A stretch of 64,000 nt of DNA from Avidesulfovibrio sp964369685 (GTDB taxonomy: Bacteria; Desulfobacterota; Desulfovibrionia; Desulfovibrionales; Desulfovibrionaceae): the NCBI GenBank assembly GCA_964369685.1, contig CAYJFB010000010.1, positions 16,881-80,880 on the forward strand, in the 5' to 3' direction. Of this stretch, positions 43,586 through 53,000 are shown one piece after another. Each line of letters opens with the position of its first letter. Position 1 is the first letter of the stretch. A program made the position numbers and the translations under genes. Below the pieces are notes generated by a model. It saw only the letters and a list, made by a program, of their open reading frames with translations, was not told where the DNA came from and made no database searches.

Positions 43586-44791
43586 TTAACGCATGCGTTT
43601 GTAGCCCAAAACACGCAGAGAATTCAAACGAATAAAGCCTGCAGCGTCGTGGTGATCGTAGGTGCCGCACTCTTCAAAGGAAGCCAAATCATGGCAATAA
43701 AGTGTGTAAGGCGAAGAACGTCCCACAGGCCATGCAGTACCTTTGTAAAGCTTCAAGCGGACTTCACCCGATACACGTTCTTGCGCTTTGTCCATAAAAG
43801 CTTGCATGGCTTCACGTTCTGGCGAAAACCAAAATCCGTTATAAATGGCGTCGGCATAGGCAGGCATGATGGTGTCTCTCACACGCATGGTTTGTCGATC
43901 AAGGCAGATGCCTTCCAAGTCTTGGTGCGCCACATAAATGATTGTACCGCCCGGTGTTTCATACACACCATGTGACTTGATGCCGACATAACGATTTTCA
44001 ACCATGTCAACACGTCCGATACCGTGTTTACCGCCAAGTTCGTTCAATTTTGCCAGAAGTTGAGCAGGAGTCATGCGCACGTCGTTGAGTGCCACGGGAT
44101 TTCCATGTTCAAATTCCAAAGTGATATATTCCGGTTCATTGGGAGCGTCTTCAACAGGTACCGCCATCACATGAGAACCCACATCGGGTTCATTCCACGG
44201 ATCTTCCAGTTCACCGCCTTCAAAACTGCAATGCAGGGCATTTCTGTCCATGCTGTAGTGTTTATTTTTTGAATTGACCTCAATGCCGTGTTCTGTAGCA
44301 AAGGCATTCAACGCGGTGCGTGAAAGCAAATCCCATTCTCTCCAAGGAGCAATCACACGCAGATCGGGAGCCAAGGCCGCCGCAGACAATTCAAAACGCA
44401 CTTGGTCATTGCCTTTGCCCGTGGCACCGTGCGCCAAGGCGTCTGCGCCTTCGGCACGAGCAATTTCTACAAGACGCTTGGTGATGAGCGGACGAGCAAC
44501 AGACGTGCCAAGAAGATAACGCCCTTCGTATAAACCGCCGGAACGCAACATGGGAAAAACATAATCACGGGCAAAATCTTCACGTAAATCTTCCACATAC
44601 GCCTTTATAGCACCCGTTTTTAACGCCTTTTCATCAACGCCGTGCAAATCGTCTTCCTGACCCAAGTCGGCTGTCATGGTGATCACTTCACAACCATATG
44701 TCACCATTAACCATTTTAAAATCACCGAAGTGTCCAAACCGCCGGAATACGCAAGGATCACTTTTTTAATTTGTTTATTCTGTTCCGCCAT
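43586..44791 (-). CDS. argG: ArgG, argininosuccinate synthase
   Basis: ATP-dependent condensation of citrulline and aspartate. 401 residues. N-type ATP pyrophosphatase loop AYSGGLDTS near residue 14, GATGKGNDQVRFE near 120, and the citrulline/aspartate site NSKNKHYSMDRN near 175. AAGGAG lies about 11 bases upstream of the ATG. It heads the - strand group argG - CNNM - argH - aminopeptidase and is divergent from pyrR. Confidence 0.97.
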   Translation of the reverse strand: MAEQNKQIKKVILAYSGGLDTSVILKWLMVTYGCEVITMTADLGQEDDLHGVDEKALKTGAIKAYVEDLREDFARDYVFPMLRSGGLYEGRYLLGTSVARPLITKRLVEIARAEGADALAHGATGKGNDQVRFELSAAALAPDLRVIAPWREWDLLSRTALNAFATEHGIEVNSKNKHYSMDRNALHCSFEGGELEDPWNEPDVGSHVMAVPVEDAPNEPEYITLEFEHGNPVALNDVRMTPAQLLAKLNELGGKHGIGRVDMVENRYVGIKSHGVYETPGGTIIYVAHQDLEGICLDRQTMRVRDTIMPAYADAIYNGFWFSPEREAMQAFMDKAQERVSGEVRLKLYKGTAWPVGRSSPYTLYCHDLASFEECGTYDHHDAAGFIRLNSLRVLGYKRMR

Positions 44792-45130
44792 AGCAACATC
44801 TGCTCCTTCACAATGCTTGCAGTTTTACTGCATGAATATATTCCATAAAACCTGTAACGATACCAAGAAAAACGCTGTATGCAACATAACGCCGTCACTG
44901 CTGAAAGTCAAACAAACACCACGGAAAACAACAAAAAAACACACCGTTATCTCAAAAACATCACATCAAAATGCGAGACCGATACGACAGCCCTCTTTGC
45001 TCTTCACAAGCGACGCATTCTGGGCTATTCTGATTAAGAAAGAACAACAACGCACAATATCATCTATACACTGTTTACAGAAAATCCTTTTTTCTCAAAC
45101 AGTTTGTGTTTTCAATATAAGGAACACCTG
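44792..45130. other. Divergent argG/pyrR intergenic region
   Basis: 339 bases, AT-rich, with no gene that I can support. It must carry promoters for argG (-) and pyrR (+); no convincing -35/-10 pair or ARG-box-like palindrome stands out. Confidence 0.4.
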
Positions 45131-45688
45131 ATGAAAACAACAGTATTACTTCAAAAAGATGAAATAGAACATACCCTTGAACGTCTTACCAATCAGATTG
45201 TTGAGCGTCGCGGTTCTTGTGACGATCTTGTGTTGTTGGGTATTCGTCGCCGCGGTGCCGATCTTGCCGCACGTCTGGCACGTTTGCTGACAACCAGACT
45301 CGATCCAAAACAGCAACGTCCTCTGCCACAATACGCGCTGGATATCAATCTCTATCGTGATGACTGGACAAGCAAACACAACACACCTGTGATCGGCACG
45401 TCTTTTATTCCCGAATCGTTGGACGACAAAAACGTGTTGCTTGTAGACGACGTGCTCTTTACGGGGCGAACGATTCGGGCGGCTTTGGAAGCCATCATGG
45501 ATTACGGACGCCCCCGCCGTGTGGAGTTATTGGTTTTGGTTGATCGCGGACATCGAGAATTACCGATTCATGCAGACTATGTGGGGCTTGAAGTCACCTC
45601 TTCACGTTCGGAACTCGTGAACGTTTTCTTGACAGAACAAGATGACAAAGACGAAGTCCTTTTAATGACAAACGATGAGAGACTTTAA
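45131..45688 (+). CDS. pyrR: PyrR, pyrimidine regulator / uracil phosphoribosyltransferase-like
   Basis: 185 residues of the type I phosphoribosyltransferase fold. The PRPP-binding motif VLLVDDVLFTGRTIRAAL lies near residues 102-119, with LVLLGIRRRGADLAARLA near 34 and LVDRGHRELPIHADYVG near 140, the PyrR pattern. In Gram-positives PyrR attenuates pyr mRNA; in proteobacteria its role is less clear and no pyr gene lies nearby. AAGGAACACC precedes the ATG at 45131. Confidence 0.9.
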   Translation: MKTTVLLQKDEIEHTLERLTNQIVERRGSCDDLVLLGIRRRGADLAARLARLLTTRLDPKQQRPLPQYALDINLYRDDWTSKHNTPVIGTSFIPESLDDKNVLLVDDVLFTGRTIRAALEAIMDYGRPRRVELLVLVDRGHRELPIHADYVGLEVTSSRSELVNVFLTEQDDKDEVLLMTNDERL

Positions 45689-45742
45689 CGGACGTTTTTT
45701 GAACACCAACGTTCACAGAAAAAACACCAATCCTGAAACCTT

Positions 45743-46216
45743 CTAATGGTGATACGGCATGTTGCGCAACAGCGATTCCGCACGATACAGTTGTTCAAAC
45801 AACACAACTCTCGCCAATTCATGGGGCAGTGTTAAGGCGCCAAAAGCCATAGTGCTGTGTGCGGCGGCACGAACAGATTCGTCAAGACCAAACGCGCCGC
45901 CAAGAATAAAACACGGTGTGCGATTGGCGTTTTCAGAAAGTCTTTCAAGAAAACGCGCAAAATCGGGCGATGTATAGGTTTTTCCGCGTTCATCCAAACA
46001 GATCGGCAGATCTTTTGGCGTGAGGGCTGCCAAAATGGCGCGACTTTCTATTGAACGGCGTTCTTCCGAAGTTCGTGCGGGATCGGCATCTTTGATCACC
46101 GTTTCTTCAAGAGTACGCCAACGAACAATCCTGTTGCGATAGTGTGCGGCAGCCTCTTTCCAAAACGGTGTCCGTAAACGACCGACAGCAATAATACGAA
46201 GTGGTTTGAGTGTCAT
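45743..46216 (-). CDS. rlmH: RlmH, 23S rRNA pseudouridine-1915 N3-methyltransferase
   Basis: SPOUT-class methyltransferase acting on assembled 70S ribosomes. 157 residues; cofactor-knot region CFILGGAFGLDESVRAAA near residue 105 and the conserved C-terminus LPHELARVVLFEQLYRAESLLRNMPYHH in shorter blocks, ending in YHH rather than the common YHK/YHR. Ribosome binding site weak. Convergent with pyrR with a 54-base gap. Confidence 0.94.
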   Translation of the reverse strand: MTLKPLRIIAVGRLRTPFWKEAAAHYRNRIVRWRTLEETVIKDADPARTSEERRSIESRAILAALTPKDLPICLDERGKTYTSPDFARFLERLSENANRTPCFILGGAFGLDESVRAAAHSTMAFGALTLPHELARVVLFEQLYRAESLLRNMPYHH

Positions 46217-46359
46217 GCGTTTGATTTTTTTTTAAAGATGAAAAAAGAATGCCTCAAAAGGCACAGCTTAGACCTGATTGCTCCTATCAGGTCAAGATGC
46301 TAAAAACAAGCCCTGTCGAAAAGGGATTCCCAAAAGTGATACACAAACCGGAGGCGGTC

Positions 46360-47016
46360 ATGAATACAGCAACTGAAACAACAAATACCACGTTGACGCT
46401 TGAGCAAGCTATCGCACTCATGAAAGCCTCGTCACCTGTGATCTTTCCGACGGAAACGTTTTTCGGTTTAGGAAGTCGTGCGTTTGATCCCGATGCCTCG
46501 GCACGGGTTTTTCGCGCCAAACATCGAGCGACTGTGCGTCCTTTACCGATTATTTTAGGAGATTGGAACCAGTTGGATTTGGTTGCAAAAGTTCCCGATG
46601 AAGTCCTTCCGCTGTTGGAACAATTTTGGCCCGGGCCGCTTTCTGTTATCTTACCTGCACGATTGCGTGTTCCGGAAGTGCTGACAGGAGGAACAGGACG
46701 TGTTGCCTTGCGCTTGTCATCACACCCTGTGGCTCAAGCATTGGCGCTTGGCGTTGGGGAACCCATCACTGCAAGCAGTGCCAATATCAGCGGAAACGCC
46801 GCAGTGACACGTATTGACGAACTCGATTGCGAACTGGTTCAACGCGTGGCAGGTATTGTGGACGGTCATCCTCAACCGACAGGCGGTTTGCCTTCTACTT
46901 TGGTGGAGATGAACGAAGAGTGCAAACTCATTTTACGCCGCGCAGGCGCTATTTCAACAGACACGCTCAAAAAGGCAGGATTTACCTTGCTTGAAGAACC
47001 GGACATGTTTTGTTAG
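46360..47016 (+). CDS. tsaC: TsaC/Sua5-type L-threonylcarbamoyladenylate synthase
   Basis: Makes threonylcarbamoyl-AMP from threonine, bicarbonate and ATP for the t6A modification of tRNA. YrdC fold: VIFPTETFFGLG near residue 28, FRAKHRATVRPLPI near 52, FWPGPLSVIL near 88, RVALRLSSHP near 110, ASSANISGNAAVT near 130. 218 residues, so without the Sua5 C-terminal domain. GGAGGCG before the ATG at 46360; the frame is open upstream but without support. Confidence 0.92.
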   Translation: MNTATETTNTTLTLEQAIALMKASSPVIFPTETFFGLGSRAFDPDASARVFRAKHRATVRPLPIILGDWNQLDLVAKVPDEVLPLLEQFWPGPLSVILPARLRVPEVLTGGTGRVALRLSSHPVAQALALGVGEPITASSANISGNAAVTRIDELDCELVQRVAGIVDGHPQPTGGLPSTLVEMNEECKLILRRAGAISTDTLKKAGFTLLEEPDMFC

Positions 47017-47062
47017 AACATGCTCACATAAACATTTTTTGTTTTTCTCTTCGTCAGACCTT

Positions 47063-47112
47063 ATGGGCTTTTTGATCGTGTGTGCCTGTATACGCACACT
47101 CAAAAAGCCCAT
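47063..47112. terminator. Hairpin between tsaC and gpsA
   Basis: 13-base perfect arms (ATGGGCTTTTTGA 47063-47075 and TCAAAAAGCCCAT 47100-47112) with an inner GTGTGC / GCACAC stem. It lies between convergent genes and probably terminates from both sides, although the T and A runs are inside the stem rather than after it. Confidence 0.65.
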
Positions 47113-47229
47113 TCATCGTTCTTGAACGTATAGCAGATGCTTTTTCTTTCTGCCTCACATGTTTGTAAGCAAAGAGTCCTTTTGAGGCTCCCCCGAGAAG
47201 AATTTGTTTTATTCGTGAAAAAAGCTCTT

Positions 47230-48240
47230 TTATTCGTGGCGACGTGGGCGTTGCATAAGTATTTCCACGGCTTCAAGAGGATTCAAATTTCGATACAATA
47301 CATTATAAACAGCTTGCGTGACAGGCATATCAACATTATGGGCTTCAGCAAGCAAATGTACTGCCTGTACGGTGCTCACACCTTCAGCAACCATCCCTAA
47401 CTGCCGCACAATAGACTCCAACGCTTCGCCACGACCAATCCGCACACCAACAGCACGATTGCGCGACAACTCACCCGCACACGTCAACATCAAATCGCCC
47501 AATCCCGAAAGCCCCATAAACGTCTCTGCATGAGCACCCAAAGCCAGACCAAGACGAGACATTTCAGCCAAGCCGCGTGTAATGAATGCCGCTCGGGCGT
47601 TGTCGCCAAAACCGAGACCGTCACTAATCCCCGTACCCAAAGCAATCACATTCTTTAACGCACCCCCAAGCTCAACACCAAGAACATCCGTGCTCGAATA
47701 AATCCGAAACCACGGCGTTGAAAAACATTCACGCAAAACAGAGCCAAGTTTTTCATCGGTACAAGCCAAAACCACAGCCGTTGCTTTACCACGCAACACT
47801 TCCAAAGCAAAAGAAGGCCCCGATAATGAAGCATATCGATCAATATGAGACCCACATTCTTCTTGAACGAGACCACAAGGTGTTAAGTTTGTGCCCATTT
47901 CAATACCTTTACATGTATTGACGATGACAGCATGCGGTGCAAAAAATGGCATGTTATATTGTAAAACCGAACGAAGATATTGACAAGGAATCGCCAACAC
48001 AATGTAATCAGCATCAGGTAAACAGGCCGTGGCAGACGTATACGCTTTAATATTTTTATGCAAAGCAACGCCTTGTACATAGCGTGGATTAATATGTTCA
48101 GCATTGATCACTTGTGCTTGAACCGTATTGCGTACAATCAAAGAAACATCCATGTCCCCGTGAGCAAGAACATGGGCAAGCGCCGTGCCCCAACTGCCCC
48201 CGCCAAGAACAACAGCTTTTTTTTTCACGTGTGTTTCCAT
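47230..48240 (-). CDS. gpsA: GpsA, glycerol-3-phosphate dehydrogenase (NAD(P)+)
   Basis: Makes sn-glycerol-3-phosphate for phospholipids. 336 residues: dinucleotide-binding GGGSWGTALAHVLA near residue 13, VNTCKGIE near 108, LSGPSFALEV near 140, the catalytic Lys in GGALKNVIALG near 195 and FGDNARAAFITRGLAEM near 212. GGGAGGAATG precedes the ATG. Same strand and 55 bases behind crcB. The last codons and stop (CACGAATAA) are duplicated 19 bases downstream. Confidence 0.95.
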   Translation of the reverse strand: METHVKKKAVVLGGGSWGTALAHVLAHGDMDVSLIVRNTVQAQVINAEHINPRYVQGVALHKNIKAYTSATACLPDADYIVLAIPCQYLRSVLQYNMPFFAPHAVIVNTCKGIEMGTNLTPCGLVQEECGSHIDRYASLSGPSFALEVLRGKATAVVLACTDEKLGSVLRECFSTPWFRIYSSTDVLGVELGGALKNVIALGTGISDGLGFGDNARAAFITRGLAEMSRLGLALGAHAETFMGLSGLGDLMLTCAGELSRNRAVGVRIGRGEALESIVRQLGMVAEGVSTVQAVHLLAEAHNVDMPVTQAVYNVLYRNLNPLEAVEILMQRPRRHE

Positions 48241-48295
48241 GTTTCATTCCTCCCTACCACGACTATAAAAATGCTATCAATAAAGATCAAGAAAA

Positions 48296-48697
48296 TCATC
48301 GAAAAAGAATCTTCTCCCCTTCAAAGACAAAGACACCACACAGAAGACCAAACCAAAAGAATAAACACCCGATCAACACACTCCCCAGTCCATAGAACAC
48401 ACTTCTTTGTCGTTCTTGTGTACGCCACAACGTCAAAACCTCAAACGAAAATGTGGAAAATGTGCTCAACGCCCCCAAAAAACCAACCGCAAGTGGTAAA
48501 TACCAAAGATCAATACGTTGTGGAACCTGCATATGCCATTCTGCAATAAACCCCAATAAAAAACACGCTAAAAGATTGGCACTCAACGTACCAAACGGAA
48601 ACATTGTTGCCCCCAGCTTCATTGTCAAACGCCCTAAAGCATAACGCAGTAAAGCACCTCCGGCACCACCAAGTATTATCCAAAAAATTGTATTCAT
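48296..48697 (-). CDS. crcB: CrcB/FluC fluoride channel
   Basis: 133-residue, four-helix dual-topology fluoride exporter. Family signatures GGAGGALLRYALGR near residue 10, FPFGTLSANLLACFLLGFI near 33 and GFLGALSTFSTFSFE near 73. No fluoride riboswitch consensus is visible upstream, where one is often found. Precedes gpsA on the same strand. Confidence 0.94.
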   Translation of the reverse strand: MNTIFWIILGGAGGALLRYALGRLTMKLGATMFPFGTLSANLLACFLLGFIAEWHMQVPQRIDLWYLPLAVGFLGALSTFSTFSFEVLTLWRTQERQRSVFYGLGSVLIGCLFFWFGLLCGVFVFEGEKILFR

Positions 48698-49105
48698 TGT
48701 ATTTTATCTACACGTATAAAATGTTCTGAGCGGCGTGTTTTGTTATAAAAAGAACACTGTTTTCTTTCAAAAATCCATTGACTTATTAAAAAAAGCGGTG
48801 TTAGTTCTATGTGCCCTCAGAGCGTTGTAAAGACGATCTTTTGCGTGCCTGTATGTCATGTGTCAATTTTGTCGTTTTTTGCATAGGTCAGAAAGAGGAA
48901 CGTTGGGGCATTACTTGCAAAAAAAGTTAAGGAAATGGAACAAATATACGATTTCAGGCGGCAATGATTCAAAGACAAATCAATCACGAACGATACATTT
49001 TTAGTTAAACAAGTTGTTTATATAACGACAACACGGTGTCGCGGCAACAATGGTAAGCCACATAGAACTCTGAGGACAGCGTTTCTCTCAAAAAAACAAG
49101 GAAAA
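48698..49105. other. Divergent crcB/tauE intergenic region
   Basis: 408 bases without a supported gene. AT-rich; contains TTTATATAAC near 49018 upstream of tauE and CGACA / TGTCG pairing around 49024-49039. A promoter for the TauE gene is likely in this last part but is not clearly defined. Confidence 0.4.
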
Positions 49106-49855
49106 ATGATGGATTCTTTCGCTTTATACTGTATTGCTTTAATTATTGGTTTTCTTTGCGGTTGCACGAGTATCGGAGGATTGTTGCTGATTCCTGCGAT
49201 TGTGGCGTTTACGGATTTATCTTTATATTCCGCCATGGCAACAACACTGTTCAGTTTTATTTTTACTTCTGTCATCGGAACGGTCATGCATGCTCGTAAT
49301 AAAACGGTTGATTGGCGTTGTGCGATTGTTTTGGGCTTGGGTGCACTTCTTTTTGCGGCGTTTGGTGCTGTTGCCAAGCAATATCTGAGCACAATGTTTT
49401 TGAGCGTGATGCTGGGAGGCTTAATTATTCTGGCAGGCATGAACACATTATGTCCCATTTCCGCTTTGCGGTGGAATCTGATGGAGTCTCCACGTCGACA
49501 ACAAGACGTCATTTTATTTTTCATCGGTGGTTTTGTCGGTTTTATTGCAGGCATGACGGGTGCCGGCGGCCCTGTCCTTTCAGTACCGATCATGATTGCT
49601 CTTGGATACGCACCGATTGTTGCTGTGGCTGTGGCACAACCTTTTCAACTTTTTGCTGCCCTTTCGGCGGCTGTCGGGAATATTGCCTTGGGAGTTATTG
49701 ATTATGATGTCGCGTGGAAAATTTCTGTAATTCAGGTAATCGGGACAGCCATCGGCGTTCGGGTTGCCTATTGTCTCAATATTGCCAAAATGCGCATTAT
49801 TGTGGCGGCAATTTGTATCCTTAGCGGTATTTATACACTGATAAAAGCATTTTAG
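49106..49855 (+). CDS. TauE/SafE-family anion exporter
   Basis: 249 residues, about seven to eight membrane helices in two related halves; glycine-rich signatures GCTSIGGLLLIPAIVAF near residue 20 and GMTGAGGPVLSVPIMIALG near 152. The family exports sulfite, sulfonates or related organic anions, which would suit a sulfite-handling anaerobe, but the substrate cannot be read from sequence. AAGGAAAA precedes two consecutive ATG codons (49106, 49109). Confidence 0.87.
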   Translation: MMDSFALYCIALIIGFLCGCTSIGGLLLIPAIVAFTDLSLYSAMATTLFSFIFTSVIGTVMHARNKTVDWRCAIVLGLGALLFAAFGAVAKQYLSTMFLSVMLGGLIILAGMNTLCPISALRWNLMESPRRQQDVILFFIGGFVGFIAGMTGAGGPVLSVPIMIALGYAPIVAVAVAQPFQLFAALSAAVGNIALGVIDYDVAWKISVIQVIGTAIGVRVAYCLNIAKMRIIVAAICILSGIYTLIKAF

Positions 49856-49875
49856 ACAATATCAATGCGGCTGTC

Positions 49876-49909
49876 CTTTGATGTCTTTCTATCTAAAAAG
49901 ACATCAAAG
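49876..49909. repeat. Inverted repeat downstream of the TauE gene
   Basis: CTTTGATGTCTTT (49876-49888) and AAAGACATCAAAG (49897-49909), 13 perfect pairs, 8-base loop. It starts 21 bases after the stop. First of three stacked structures before rpoC. Confidence 0.75.
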
Positions 49910-49934
49910 CATGCTATAACGATAAGACACTGAA

Positions 49935-49968
49935 AAGAACTTTTTTATTGTACAATAAAAAAGTTCTT
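49935..49968. repeat. Perfect 34-bp palindrome between tauE and rpoC
   Basis: 17-base arms without loop, centred on GTAC (49950-49953), with T6 inside one arm and A6 inside the other. As RNA it would form a weak AU-rich hairpin; as DNA a cruciform candidate. Confidence 0.85.
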
Positions 49969-50006
49969 CTTCTATACAATGAGACACCAGAGAGTCTTTT
50001 GTTTTT

Positions 50007-50059
50007 CTTTTTTCCTGAGGGATAAACCGTGCAAAGCACGGCCTCTCTCAGGAAAAAAG
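50007..50059 (-). other. T-run followed by hairpin 3' of rpoC
   Basis: 13-base perfect arms (50007-50019 and 50047-50059, CTTTTTTCCTGAG / CTCAGGAAAAAAG) with an inner perfect CCGTGC / GCACGG stem (50027-50032 with 50036-50041). On the rpoC strand the T6 run comes first, seven bases after the stop codon, and the A6 run last. Confidence 0.75.
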
Positions 50060-50065
50060 TTTGTG

Positions 50066-53000
50066 TTACTCTTCGGTGATTTCTGCGGGTGTGGAGGAAG
50101 GGGACGTAGACAAAGCCAGCTCTTCCAGCTCTCCGACATATTTTCCGGGAAGTTCTTTTTGTTCAGGAACCACAATATCTTGCGTCACATATTCACGATA
50201 CCCTGTCCCTGCAGGAATGAGACGCCCAACAATGACGTTCTCTTTCAAGCCGCGCAAGTAGTCCATTTTACCTTTGAGTGACGCTTCCGTAAGGACTTTT
50301 GTCGTTTCTTGGAACGAGGCCGCAGAAATAAATGACGATGTGGTCAATGAGGCTTGCGTGATACCGAGCACAAGCGGCTCAGCCGTTGCAGGCAAACGCC
50401 CTTCAGCCATCACTTTTTGATTTTCTGCCTTAAACTCGGCCTTATCAACTTGTTCTCCAACCAAGAAACTGGTTTCACCGGCATCAGTCACGCTTACTTT
50501 GCGCAACATCTGACGTACAATCACCTCGATGTGTTTATCGTCAATGCCCACGCCTTGGAAACGATATACTTCCTGAATTTCATCCACCAAATACGCCGCA
50601 AGGAATTTTTCACCACGTGTACGCAAGATGTCGTGCAATTCTGGATGGCCTTCTGTCAACAAGTCTCCGCATTCCACAAAGTCGCCATCGGAGGCCGTGA
50701 TGTGCTTGCCCTTGGGAACCAAATACTCTTTGGATTCGCCCACTTCAGGCGTCACAACCAGCTTGCGTTTACCTTTGGCTTCTCCTGCATAAGACACAAC
50801 ACCGGCAATTTCAGAAACAACAGCCATATCTTTGGGCTTACGCACCTCAAACAACTCCGCAACACGAGGCAAACCACCCACGATATCACGCGTTTTTGCC
50901 GTTTCACGAGGTTTACGAGCGATAATGTCACCCGCTTGCAATTCTTGACCGTCTTTAACCATGATGATCGCGCCCACAGGCAAGCTGTAGACCGCAGGCA
51001 TCGGATTGTTCTCGCGTTGCTTGGGATTGCCGTCTTCGTCACACACGGAAATCGTCGGACGCAAACCTGTTGTACGGTATTCGATAACCGTCATGCTCGC
51101 CATGTGTGTGGCTTCGTCTTGTTTTTCTTGATATGTTTTGCCTTCAACAATATCCGTAAACTTGATAACACCGCCGACTTCAGCAATAAACGGTTCGTTA
51201 AACGGATCCCATTCGGCAAGCAACGTGCCTTTTGTGATTTGCAGACCGTCCGTCACATGCAAACGCGCGCCATTCGGCAACGTATATCGTTCGCGCTCAC
51301 GACCTTGTTCGTCCACAACCGCAATCTGGCTACTTTTACCCATAATCAACGAAACGCCTTCGTTGTTCGCCACAGACTTGACCCGTGACCAAACAACACG
51401 CCCGTTATTTTGTGCTTCAAAACTGGACTTTTCAATCTGACGTGATGCCGTTCCCCCGATGTGGAATGTACGCATCGTCAGCTGAGTTCCGGGTTCACCA
51501 ATGGACTGTGCCGCAATGATACCCACCGTCTCACCGATATTCACAAGGTGACCGCGAGCCAAATCACGTCCATAGCAACTGGCGCAAATCCCACGCTCAG
51601 ATTGGCACGTCAACGCCGAACGAATCATCACCGACGTCACACCTGCCTCGTCCAAGACCTCGGCAACTTTTTCATCAATCAACGTGTTCTCGCCAAACAA
51701 CAAATCGTCAGAAGCCGGATCATATACAGGATATAACAAAACCCGACCCAAAGCGCGCTCAATCAAGCTCTGCTTGACATCGCCGCCTTCTTTGATGGTT
51801 TTGATTTCAATACCGTCAACCGTACCGCAGTCTTGTTCGGAAACAATAACATCTTGCACAACGTCAACAAGACGACGCGTCAAATATCCTGAGTTTGCCG
51901 TCTTCAACGCCGTGTCAGCCAAACCTTTCCGCGCACCGTGTGTTGAAGTAAAGTACTGCAACACCGTCAACCCCTCACGGAACGAAGCTGTGATCGGCGT
52001 TTCAATGATTTCACCCGAAGGTTTGGCCATCAAACCGCGCATTCCCGCAAGCTGACGCATCTGGTCGGCATTACCCCGTGCTCCGGAGTTTGACATCATA
52101 AAGATCGGGTTAAAGCTTTGGCAACGCTCCACACGTCCTGTTTTGGGATCGGTCAGTTCTTCCGTAGACAACGTCTTCATCATCGCCGCGGAAACGTCTT
52201 GTGTGGTTTTCGTCCACACGTCAACGACTTTATTGTATTTTTCCGTACGGGTAATGATCCCGTCGCGGTATTGGCGTTCAATGTCATCCACTTCGGCGAC
52301 AGACGCGTCGATCAATGTGCGCTTGGCATCGGGAATGGTAAGATCCTTCACACCAATGGTGATCCCTGCACGCGTGGCATACTCATACCCCAAATTCTTA
52401 ATCTGGTCGCACAACAAGACCGTGGCCTTGATGCCCAAATCACGGTAGGTATTGCCCACAAGTTTGGCAATGGCCTTCTTTGTCAACACGCAGTTCACAT
52501 ATTCAAAAGGAAGTCCTTTAGGCAATATCTCGGAAACCACAATCCGTCCGGGGGTGGTGTCCACAGGCTCTTCGCCCTCTTTGAGGCGCACTTTGATTCG
52601 TGAATGCAAGGTCAACTCATCGGCATCAAGCGCGGCAATGACTTCCCAAGGCGCACAAAAACTCATGCCCTCGCCCTTTTCAAACGGACGCTCAACCGTG
52701 AGATAATAAAGCCCAAGCACGATGTCCTGAGAAGGCACAATGACAGGTGTGCCGTTTGCAGGCGACAAAATATTATTGGTGCTCATCATCAACACGCGAC
52801 ACTCGATCTGTGCTTCAACAGACAACGGAATGTGTACCGCCATCTGGTCACCGTCAAAGTCCGCGTTATACGCCGAACACACCAATGGATGCAAACGAAT
52901 CGCCTTACCCTCAACCAACAACGGCTCAAACGCCTGAATCCCCAAACGGTGCAACGTTGGCGCGCGATTCAACAAGATGGGATACTCACGCACCACATCA

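Noticed and set aside
47207..47238. Duplicated CACGAATAAAA at the end of gpsA
   Set aside because: An 11-base direct repeat around a stop codon is short enough to be a chance or slippage event.
48698..49000. Fluoride riboswitch upstream of crcB
   Set aside because: The conserved crcB-motif segments are not present on the coding strand.
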